From Lysobacter sp. (lineage in GTDB: Bacteria > Pseudomonadota > Gammaproteobacteria > Xanthomonadales > Xanthomonadaceae), in contig SSGH01000013.1 in assembly GCA_008015835.1 (NCBI GenBank), positions 186,001 to 250,000 on the forward strand: a DNA stretch of 64,000 nucleotides, given 5' to 3'. Shown here piece by piece: positions 42,157-49,317 of the stretch (its first letter is position 1; each line of letters opens with the position of its first letter). The position numbers and the translations under genes were made by a program. The notes below the pieces were generated by a model. That model was not told the origin of the DNA and did not search any database. It worked only from the letters and a program-made list of their open reading frames with translations.

Positions 42157-42462
42157 TCAATCGCGAACGGCGGCGAGAATGCGGCGGGCGACGCTGTCGG
42201 CGACGCGCTCGCGCATCGCCGTGTCGTCGAGTTGGGAGGCGTCGATGCGCAGCGACAATTCGCCGATGCGGATCCGCCCGTGTCCGGCCCGCGACAGCGC
42301 GCGGCCGATGTCGCCGGCCAGGCGCTCGCCGTGACGCTGCGCGTCGCCGGGCGCGACGCCATCGGCCACGATACGCACGGATTCGATATGCACTTGCGCG
42401 CCCTCGGATGCTGTGGGCGCGCGGCTCTGCGCGAGCGAAGAGGCGGCGGGCGTCGTTTTCAT
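42157..42462 (-). CDS. Small eCIS protein of unknown function (101 residues)
   Basis: Starts MKTTPAASSLAQS with ATG overlapping the previous stop in ATGA fashion (42459-42462). The body IESVRIVADGVAPGDAQRHGERLAGDIGRAL, followed by a ELSLRIDASQLDD strand and a C-terminal helix, looks like a small alpha/beta protein. No family recognised. Conserved position before the tube-initiator gene suggests an assembly function. Confidence 0.65.
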   Translation of the reverse strand: MKTTPAASSLAQSRAPTASEGAQVHIESVRIVADGVAPGDAQRHGERLAGDIGRALSRAGHGRIRIGELSLRIDASQLDDTAMRERVADSVARRILAAVRD

Positions 42463-42986
42463 GCGCGCAGCCACCACACGTCGAACGCGCTTTCGAGATC
42501 CGAGACCAACAAATCCCGTGGCCCTTCCGGCGGCGTCAGCATCAATCGGCCGTGTTGGGTGCCGCGCAATTGCACCCCGCCCTGCAGCAGCGCGGAAGCG
42601 ATGCGATCGGACGCGGCGCGCCGCGGATGGAATGCGAAATCGATGGCGCACAGCAGCGTGCCGAATTGATCGGGCATGGCGAAATCCATCTTCGGCGTGA
42701 AGGTCACCGCTTTCGGAACGGATTCGATCGTCGAGGTCACGGTCCACGACGGCGCGTCGAGCGTGGCGAAGGTGCGGCAATGCACGTCGAGGGTCAGATC
42801 GGCGCTGACGATGGCGATGCGCGAATGCACGCCGAGCGCCTCGCGCAGCATGGCGTCGAATCGCGCGGACAGCGCAACGAATTGCGCTTGGATGAAGGCG
42901 TCGCGCGCGGTGCGCTCGGCGGTTTTCGCGGCGGCGGCGGTTTGCCGCTGCACCAGCATGGGGTCGATTTTCTCGGCGATGCTCAT
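42459..42986 (-). CDS. 175-residue eCIS protein of unknown function
   Basis: MSIAEKIDPMLVQRQTAAAA start, long N-terminal helix to residue 55, then alternating strands (IAIVSADLTLDVHCRTF, WTVTSTIESVPKAVTFTPKMD). No signal peptide or membrane segment. Not recognised. Twelve nt after the disordered Ala/Pro protein and coupled to the 101-residue gene by a four-nt overlap. Confidence 0.65.
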   Translation of the reverse strand: MSIAEKIDPMLVQRQTAAAAKTAERTARDAFIQAQFVALSARFDAMLREALGVHSRIAIVSADLTLDVHCRTFATLDAPSWTVTSTIESVPKAVTFTPKMDFAMPDQFGTLLCAIDFAFHPRRAASDRIASALLQGGVQLRGTQHGRLMLTPPEGPRDLLVSDLESAFDVWWLRA

Positions 42987-42998
42987 CTCGGTCTCCGA

Positions 42999-44237
42999 TC
43001 AATCGCGGCGGGCGAAATACGACGCCCAGGGGTTGCGGTAGGCCGGCGACGACACGGCGCGCGACGATGCGGCGGCGGGTTGCGCCGCAGCGGCGGCAGG
43101 CGCGGCGGGCCGAACGGTCGCGGACGACTGCACCGTCACTTGCACGCGATCGATCGTGACGCTGGGGCCGGCGTTCGCGTTCGACGCGGGCGGCGGCGCC
43201 AACAGCGACGCGAACTGCGCGGCATCGAGCGGACGCGGCGGCGCGAGCGCGCGCGCTTGCGCATCGTTCGTTTCGCGAGAGACGAGCGGCACGGCGGCCG
43301 GCGCGCCCATCTCGAGAGTCTCGTGGCGCAGCGTCGCGGCGGCGGGCCGTTCGGAGGCATCGCGAACCTCGGCGGCCTGGCGTCGCGGCGGCATCGGCGC
43401 GGTCGCGACCGCCTCGACATCGCGCGTTCGCGGCATCGGCTCGGACGGCGGCATACGCACAGAAGCGGCGACGGATACGGTTGCGCTCGCAGGCGCGTCA
43501 TAAACGGATCGCGGATCGGGAACGGCCACCTGCGGCGATGCCGTCGCGGCACGCGACAGTGGCACGGCCGGTGCGCCCGAAGCGGCGTCGCGTTCGCGCG
43601 ACGCGATCGCACCACGCGCGGCGGGAATCGCAGTCGGTTCGGAAACGGCGACGTGCCGCGTTTCGGTCGTCGACGCGTCGAAGGCGTCGGTCGCTGCCGG
43701 CATCGCCATCGACCGAGCGGTCGTCGAGGGAATCTCGCCATCGACCTGCACGAAGGTTTCGCGAATCGGATGTCGTATCGACGGCTCGTTCGCGACATTT
43801 CTGGCCGGGCGAGATCCCTCCGTTTGCGATGCGTCGGTCGCCTGCAGGCTTAAAGATGGCGGCGAAGCGATCTCCGCGGACGAGGACAGCGCACGACTCG
43901 GCATCGGCGGCGACGCCGCGCGCTCGAAGCCTTCGTCGGCGATGATCGACAACGCCGTGCCGGCATCGCGAATCAAAGGCGACGCCGCGGCCTGCGGCGT
44001 CGGCATCGAGATCGGCGCATCGATCGCGAACGGATCGAAGACGTCGTCGTCGGGCAAGCTCGCTTCGGCGCGTATCGGTTCGGGCGCATGCGACGCCGTC
44101 GATAAGGGTTGCGTCCGCGCGAGCGGCGGCAGCCAGTGCGCGCGCGGCGCGGTCGGGGCGAGACCGCGCAACGGCAAACCGCGACGCGCGAGCGCGTACG
44201 GTTCCTTCGTTTCGGCGGCGGCGTCACGGTCGCTCAT
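42999..44237 (-). CDS. Disordered Ala/Pro/Arg-rich eCIS protein
   Basis: 412 residues. Apart from short ends almost the whole chain is low-complexity (Ala, Pro, Ser, Arg, Thr) without heptads or strands; the C-terminus RNPWASYFARRD looks ordered. The frame has no stop in 1.2 kb, begins MSDRDAAAETKEPYALARRG and fits tightly (3 nt after DUF6760, 12 nt before the next gene), so it is real. No recognised family. A flexible linker or tape-like molecule is conceivable, although tape measures are normally helical. Confidence 0.65.
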   Translation of the reverse strand: MSDRDAAAETKEPYALARRGLPLRGLAPTAPRAHWLPPLARTQPLSTASHAPEPIRAEASLPDDDVFDPFAIDAPISMPTPQAAASPLIRDAGTALSIIADEGFERAASPPMPSRALSSSAEIASPPSLSLQATDASQTEGSRPARNVANEPSIRHPIRETFVQVDGEIPSTTARSMAMPAATDAFDASTTETRHVAVSEPTAIPAARGAIASRERDAASGAPAVPLSRAATASPQVAVPDPRSVYDAPASATVSVAASVRMPPSEPMPRTRDVEAVATAPMPPRRQAAEVRDASERPAAATLRHETLEMGAPAAVPLVSRETNDAQARALAPPRPLDAAQFASLLAPPPASNANAGPSVTIDRVQVTVQSSATVRPAAPAAAAAQPAAASSRAVSSPAYRNPWASYFARRD

Positions 44238-44240
44238 GCA

Positions 44241-44387
44241 TCAGGTCTCGGCGGCGAATTGGCGGGCGATGATGTCGAGGTAGATCGATCGTTTCCTCTT
44301 CGGCAGCCGCAGAATCTCGGCCTCCGACCAGTGATAGCGCATGGCGATGATGTGCACTTCCTCGTAGAGGCGGCTCATTCCCGTCAT
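44241..44387 (-). CDS. DUF6760-type small protein
   Basis: 48 residues, MTGMSRLYEEVHIIAMRYHW then SEAEILRLPKRKRSIYLDII. Starts with ATGA overlap on the stop of the hub-chaperone gene (44384-44387). Matches the short DUF6760 family that I know from contractile-tail clusters, where it follows the T4-type hub chaperone. The same frame is open further upstream but that part runs over the neighbouring gene. Confidence 0.8.
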   Translation of the reverse strand: MTGMSRLYEEVHIIAMRYHWSEAEILRLPKRKRSIYLDIIARQFAAET

Positions 44388-45160
44388 GCGCTCGGCAAAA
44401 AAAAAGCGTCGAGATCGAAGCGGTAGCTCATATCGGCGCCGCAGTACGGGCACCCGATATCGATGAACAAGTCCGGCCCCGGCGCGTTGGCGTCCAACCA
44501 CTCCGCCAAGCGCGCGCGCAGCGCGATCGGCCACGCGCGGGTGTCGTCTTCGCTGGGCGGTCCTTCGCCGTCGATATCCAGCACCACGCGCGCGAACAGC
44601 GCGCTGTTCGCGGCGGCCGGATTGTCGGCCGCATCGCCTTCGATCGCGGTCTGATCCGCGCCGTTGGGCAGGCGCACGCGTAGCCGATGCCCGGCGATCT
44701 CGATGTCGTACGCCGCTTGCGGACGCTCCAAACGCCGCAGCGGCAGTTCGCTGATCGCGAAATCGACGTCGACTTTGCGCGCGCAGGACGGGCAGCGCGC
44801 GACCTGATGGATCGCATCGCCGAGGTCGAGCTGACGCAGACGCAGCAGCAGATAATCGCGATCGCCGATCGACAGCCGCTCGGCGAGCGCGGGCTCGACC
44901 GGCGCGCGTATGCCGTCCACCGACTCGATCACGCGCGCCAGGAACACGCTGACCCGCTTGGCGTCGCTGCCCGCGCGTCGGTCGAACAAGGCCTCCTCGT
45001 CCGCGCCGTTGAGCTCGCGCACGCGCAACCGGCGATGCACGGCCCCGTCGGCGTCGACGAGACCGCCCGGCAGCGTCAGCACGCGCGCGTCGGACGGGTC
45101 GCCGAGATCGTCGGCGATCTCCGCGAAGGTCAGCCGCTCGATGGCCTGCTCAGTCGTCAT
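44384..45160 (-). CDS. T4-type baseplate hub assembly chaperone-like protein with zinc site
   Basis: 258 residues. The N-terminal third LTLPGGLVDADGAVHRRLRV, ELNGADEEAL resembles the T4 baseplate hub assembly family; CPSC (Cys123/Cys126) and CPYC (Cys237/Cys240) would form one zinc site between two lobes. YDIEIAGHRLRVRLPNGADQ is the usual core. It helps hub or tube assembly and is not thought to stay in the particle. Sixteen nt after the tube gene. Confidence 0.85.
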   Translation of the reverse strand: MTTEQAIERLTFAEIADDLGDPSDARVLTLPGGLVDADGAVHRRLRVRELNGADEEALFDRRAGSDAKRVSVFLARVIESVDGIRAPVEPALAERLSIGDRDYLLLRLRQLDLGDAIHQVARCPSCARKVDVDFAISELPLRRLERPQAAYDIEIAGHRLRVRLPNGADQTAIEGDAADNPAAANSALFARVVLDIDGEGPPSEDDTRAWPIALRARLAEWLDANAPGPDLFIDIGCPYCGADMSYRFDLDAFFLPSA

Positions 45161-45175
45161 ACGTCCGGACGCCTC

Positions 45176-45655
45176 TTACTGCATGACCTGGATGCCTTCG
45201 TTCTCCAACGTGATCGTTTGGATCATCACGTCGGCCGAATTGGCGTCGAGATCGGGCACGGCCACATACTTCGAGACCCAACACTGATACACGCGATACG
45301 CTTTCACGCGTTCGTTGTTGAGGTTGTAGATCTCGATGTCGATGTCCTTGCGGAAGTCGTTCGGCGTCTTCTGCGAGTCGGAGCCTTTATTGCCCAAGTA
45401 GTTCGACATGGCGGTAGCCCAGGCCTCGAAGGTCTTGTCCTGGGTGACGCCTTGGTCGAGCGTGATGGCCTCGAACGAGACCATGCCCGGCAGCTTCTGC
45501 TTGAAGCTGTCCATATCGCCGGTGCGATATTCCTTGGATTCGACGCTGACCGTGAGCGCCGAGCATTTGGTGAGCCCGGCGACGACCTGCCCTCCGATCT
45601 TGATCTTGAATTTGAACTTGCGGTAGGGGTCGAATTGCGAAGCGCGTGCAGCCAT
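45176..45655 (-). CDS. Inner tube protein B
   Basis: 159 residues. FDPYRKFKFKIKIGGQVVAGLTKCSAL and WVSKYVAVPDLDANSADVMIQTITLENEGI are the T4 gp19/Afp1-Afp5 tube signature. The protein forms hexameric rings of the inner tube. It is a paralog of the gene at 45779-46261 (both begin MAARASQ-DPYR, both have WVSKYVA-PDLDA). The shared beginning and spacing suggest that one forms the bulk tube and the other the adaptor near the baseplate. Confidence 0.95.
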   Translation of the reverse strand: MAARASQFDPYRKFKFKIKIGGQVVAGLTKCSALTVSVESKEYRTGDMDSFKQKLPGMVSFEAITLDQGVTQDKTFEAWATAMSNYLGNKGSDSQKTPNDFRKDIDIEIYNLNNERVKAYRVYQCWVSKYVAVPDLDANSADVMIQTITLENEGIQVMQ

Positions 45656-45753
45656 GTCGATTGCTCCTCGGTTGCGAATGCGTTTGGATGGTTCCTGCGG
45701 TGGACCGGCGGTCGCGGCGCGCGTCGCGGATGCGGCGTCGGACGCGCGTGCGA

Positions 45754-45769
45754 ACGGCCGGTCGGCCGT
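45754..45769 (-). other. Short perfect hairpin between the two tube genes
   Basis: ACGGCCG-GT-CGGCCGT (45754-45769), seven-bp stem, lying shortly after the stop of the first tube gene in a 123-nt gap, much longer than other gaps of the operon. No U-tract. It may protect the upstream sheath-tube mRNA or attenuate, a common way to make more tube and sheath than baseplate. Confidence 0.35.
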
Positions 45770-45778
45770 CGTTCGTGT

Positions 45779-46261
45779 TCAGAATCGTTCCCAGCCCTCG
45801 TGGCGCAGCGTGACGCTGGAGATGCCGTAGCCGCCGTTGAGCGCGTCGAGATCGGGCATCGCCACGTACTTCGAGACCCAGGCGCGATGCAGCTTGTAGC
45901 GACGGATCATCGCGTTGTCCGAATTCGCCGGCGTGGCGTTCAGATCGAACACTTCGATGAGCACGGTGCGCTTGTAGCCTTTCGCCGACGTCGGGTCGTT
46001 GTGCAGCGTCATCACTTGGTTCGCCCACTTCTCGAACGTGGGATCGGCGCTCCAGCCCTGCTCCAGCGTGACTTCGTCGTAGCTGATCATCCCGGGGTTG
46101 TAGCGCGCGCCGAAGGCGTCGCCGGCTTCCTTGATCTCGTTGGCGGCGACGCTGCGCCCCAGCGGCGAGACCTTCTGGATGCCGGCGATGATCGCGCCGT
46201 CCAACCGGACCCTGAATTTGTAGGTCCGGTACGGATCGTGTTGCGATGCGCGCGCTGCCAT
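45779..46261 (-). CDS. Inner tube protein A
   Basis: 160 residues from ATG 46261 (MAARASQHDPYRTYKFRVRL). The tube motif WVSKYVAMPDLDALNGGYGI and TLEQGWSADPTFEKWANQV are conserved. Eleven nt after the sheath stop. Sheath followed by tube is the standard order of contractile systems. The frame is open upstream, but that part lies inside the sheath gene. Confidence 0.95.
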   Translation of the reverse strand: MAARASQHDPYRTYKFRVRLDGAIIAGIQKVSPLGRSVAANEIKEAGDAFGARYNPGMISYDEVTLEQGWSADPTFEKWANQVMTLHNDPTSAKGYKRTVLIEVFDLNATPANSDNAMIRRYKLHRAWVSKYVAMPDLDALNGGYGISSVTLRHEGWERF

Positions 46262-46272
46262 CGGAGCCGGCC

Positions 46273-48894
46273 TCAGCCCTGCGGACGCTGCGATTTCTGG
46301 CTGATGCGGATGATCACGAACTCCGCCGGTTTCAGCGGCGCGAACGCGATTTCCATATTCAACCGACCGGCGTTGACTTCGGACGGCGGGTTCAGTTCTT
46401 CGTCGCATTTGACGCTGAACGCTTCGTCCGGCGTGGCGCCGGCCAGCGCGCCTTTACGGAACTCGCCCATCATGAAATCGTCGATGTTCGCCTTGAGCTG
46501 ATCCCACAGCGGCTTATCGTTCGGCTCGAACACCGACCATTGCGTGCCGCGGTAGATGCTCTGCCGCAGATACAGCGTGTAGCGACGCACCGGCACGTAG
46601 CGATATTCGGGATCGGATTGCGCCGCGAAGGTGCGCGCGCCCCAGACCACGATGCCGCTGTCGGGGAACTGGCGAATGCAGTTGACGCCGATCGGATTGA
46701 GGATGTCTTGCTCGGCGTCAGTGACGGAGTATTCCAAGCCGATCGGGCCGATCAAACCGGTTTCGGTGCCGGCCGGCGCTTTCCATACGCCGCGCGAATT
46801 GTCGATGCGCGCGTACAGACCGGCGATGAAGCCCGACGGCGGCACGAAACGCTTCGGATTCTTGCCGGCGCCGGCGCGGTCGGCGATTTCCAGCCACGGG
46901 TAGTAAAGCGCGCCGTAGCTGTTCTTCGGGCTGACCTTGTTGCGCATGTAGTCCTGCGCGTGCACCGGCTCGGTGATCGGCGTGTCCTTGGTGCGCTTGC
47001 CGTTGGTATCGGCGATGAAGAAGCAGTCCTGACGCGTACCGCAGTAGCCGAGCGCCGCGCCGACCACGGCCGGATCGCTGGCGCCGGGAATGGCGATGAA
47101 GTTCACGTCGGACACGTCGTCCAAGGCGTGCAGGCCGGTCTTCTTGTCGGCCGTGCCCAACAAGTCGAAATTCGTGATCGGGCTGCCGTCGTCGCCGTTG
47201 GAGAACGTCCAGGGCTCGTTGATGTTAGCGACGAGATGGAAATTCGGCCGGAAATACGGCGAGGCGGCGTTGCCGTCGGCGTAGCCGGTGCGGGTTTGGG
47301 TGTCGAAACCGATGCGGATGTTCGGGCTATGCAAGCCGTCCTGCACCCGCAGCGAATAGAACGGCCCGCGGCGCGATTGACGCACGATCACGCGGCCGTT
47401 GACGACCGAAGCCGAAACCGCGCCCGCGGCGGCGGTGTTGATCGCGGCGGCAAGCTGATCGGCGGAGACTTGCTGCAGGTTCGGGAACGCCAACCCGGTG
47501 TTGAAGGTGACGGTGATGGCGGCCGATTCGCTGCCGTCGGTGTCGTTGTTGACGAAGAACGACAGATTCGCGCCGCTCTCCACGGTGAACGGCCCGACGT
47601 TGCTCTGCACGAACGCCGCTTCGGAACTGCCCAAGCCGGCGACGCCGCCGCCCGGTTGCGCGGTGCCGTCCATTTGGGTCAAGCCCAAGGTGGGCGCGCC
47701 GGTGCCGCCGATCAACATCGTGCTGTTGTTGGCGCCGATGTTGGTGGTGTAGATCATCAAGCGGCTGCCGTACAGGCGCACGCCGAACTGATTGCCGAAG
47801 GTGGCGTTGGCGAAAGCCGTCGCCAGTTCGGAGCGCACTTGTTCCAGCGTGCGCGCCGCGCCTGCGGTCAGCGTGACCGAACCGACCAAGTTGCCGTTCA
47901 AGGTGAACGAGACGACGTTGTTCGGCGCGGCGATATTGAAGGTCGGCTGCGCCGCGCTCAGCAGCGTGCCGCCGATGGCCGCGCCCGCGCCGCGATACGC
48001 GCCGCTCATGCCCGCGATGCCGGCGTTCGCGCCGATGCCGAAGCCTTGGTCGTAACCGGCCGCGTTATGGCGCACGCGCAGTTTGCCCGCGTCGGCGCCT
48101 TCGGTCGCCGGCACGATCGACGCGGTCAAATTGAACGCCCCCCACGCCGCATTGATGGCGTCGGCCACCACCTGCGGCGTGCGCGGGTTTTGCGCGGTGT
48201 TGGGGATCGCCGCCAAATCCAGCGCCGGTACGACGGTGCCGTCCGGCAAGGTCAAACGGAGATTGTTGTCGCCGACCGGCACTACCGGATCGGCCAGCGC
48301 CGCCGTAGACATCGCGGTCGCGTACGCCACCGGCATGGCGGCGTTCAAATCGTTGACTTGAATGTATTCGGAGGCGTCGTTGACCGCGGTCTCGACGTAG
48401 TTCTCGCTGTTCGGGTCCATCGAGAGGTTGTCGAACAATTCGACCAATTCGCCGTCGTACAGGACGACCAATTTGAATTCGCCGGTCGGGTTCGACGATC
48501 CGTCCTCGACCAATACGCTCAAGCTATTGCCCCATGCGCCTTTGCCTTTGGCCTCGATGGTCAAGGTGGAGCGCGCGGCCGAGGTTTCGCGCGAGGTCAA
48601 GGTCGTCGACGCCAAACGCGAGGACGCGTCCGACAGCGCGCGCACGATGTAGCAGCGCTTGCCGCCGTTGTTGAAGAACTGTTCGACGGCATACGGCAGA
48701 TACGGGCCGTCCCGGGTGACATCCCCGAATTTGGTGACGAACGAACGCCACGTGGTGACGAACGTCGCCTTGTTGGGGATGCCTTTGGCCGTCGCGCCGA
48801 CGAACGCCGCGGTGGACGTGCCCACGCCTTCGATGGGACGCACGCCGCTGGATTTCTCTTCGACGTAAACGCCTGGGTGGAGATACTCTGCCAT
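46273..48894 (-). CDS. Very large contractile sheath protein with three internal repeats
   Basis: 873 residues, larger than most eCIS sheaths (about 350-500) and than T4 gp18 (about 660). The N-terminus YLHPGVYVEEKSSGVRPIEG and the C-terminal block from about 590 (LYARIDNSRGVWKAPAGTE, TFAAQSDPEYRYVPVRRY, INAGRLNMEIAFAPLKPAEF-type ending) are unmistakable sheath. Between them three similar beta-rich repeats of about 75-85 residues occur near 208-290, 325-397 and 440-520, each with the order strand, T-x2-QVx3-I-x2-A helix, strand, xLRV-type strand. These presumably decorate the outside of the sheath. Only one sheath gene is present. Confidence 0.93.
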   Translation of the reverse strand: MAEYLHPGVYVEEKSSGVRPIEGVGTSTAAFVGATAKGIPNKATFVTTWRSFVTKFGDVTRDGPYLPYAVEQFFNNGGKRCYIVRALSDASSRLASTTLTSRETSAARSTLTIEAKGKGAWGNSLSVLVEDGSSNPTGEFKLVVLYDGELVELFDNLSMDPNSENYVETAVNDASEYIQVNDLNAAMPVAYATAMSTAALADPVVPVGDNNLRLTLPDGTVVPALDLAAIPNTAQNPRTPQVVADAINAAWGAFNLTASIVPATEGADAGKLRVRHNAAGYDQGFGIGANAGIAGMSGAYRGAGAAIGGTLLSAAQPTFNIAAPNNVVSFTLNGNLVGSVTLTAGAARTLEQVRSELATAFANATFGNQFGVRLYGSRLMIYTTNIGANNSTMLIGGTGAPTLGLTQMDGTAQPGGGVAGLGSSEAAFVQSNVGPFTVESGANLSFFVNNDTDGSESAAITVTFNTGLAFPNLQQVSADQLAAAINTAAAGAVSASVVNGRVIVRQSRRGPFYSLRVQDGLHSPNIRIGFDTQTRTGYADGNAASPYFRPNFHLVANINEPWTFSNGDDGSPITNFDLLGTADKKTGLHALDDVSDVNFIAIPGASDPAVVGAALGYCGTRQDCFFIADTNGKRTKDTPITEPVHAQDYMRNKVSPKNSYGALYYPWLEIADRAGAGKNPKRFVPPSGFIAGLYARIDNSRGVWKAPAGTETGLIGPIGLEYSVTDAEQDILNPIGVNCIRQFPDSGIVVWGARTFAAQSDPEYRYVPVRRYTLYLRQSIYRGTQWSVFEPNDKPLWDQLKANIDDFMMGEFRKGALAGATPDEAFSVKCDEELNPPSEVNAGRLNMEIAFAPLKPAEFVIIRISQKSQRPQG

Positions 48895-48957
48895 GTCGAA
48901 ACTCCTGTCGGTGGATGTTGGTCGGTCGCCAACGCGGCCGGCCGATACGGAGGGTGA

Positions 48958-49305
48958 TTACGAGGTCTTCGCTTTGCCGCCGGTCGCGGACGCTTTGCTC
49001 GCCTTCTTCGTTGAACGCGATGCATCGGCGACGCGGCCAACTTTTTTCGTGAGTTTCTTTTTCGCGACCGCACGCGGCGACGCCTCGTTCGAGGATGCGT
49101 TCGCTTCCGCGATCACGTCGATCATGCGCGCGGGAATGCGCATGATCCAGCCGCGTCGCTCCCAATCGGCGAGATGATGGTTGTCGTACAGCGCTTCCTC
49201 GACGATCGCGCGCGAGGTGGCGTGCGGCGGGATCACCAGCGTTTCGCCGCCGCGCAGATCCACGCCGAGCGGTTTGTCGTAGGCGTTATGCAGTCGGCAT
49301 GCCAT
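48958..49305 (-). CDS. Small protein with Lys-Ala-rich tail between ATPase and sheath genes
   Basis: 115 residues. First 70 form a small beta domain (YDKPLGVDLRGGETLVIPPHA, DWERRGWIMRIP); the last 45 are Lys/Ala/Ser-rich (VAKKKLTKKVGR, STKKASKASATGGKAK), histone-H1-like. No known family recognised. 63 nt before the sheath start. A basic tail is shared with the 471-residue transthyretin-like protein in the same operon. Confidence 0.7.
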   Translation of the reverse strand: MACRLHNAYDKPLGVDLRGGETLVIPPHATSRAIVEEALYDNHHLADWERRGWIMRIPARMIDVIAEANASSNEASPRAVAKKKLTKKVGRVADASRSTKKASKASATGGKAKTS

Positions 49306-49317
49306 ATCGTTCTGCCC

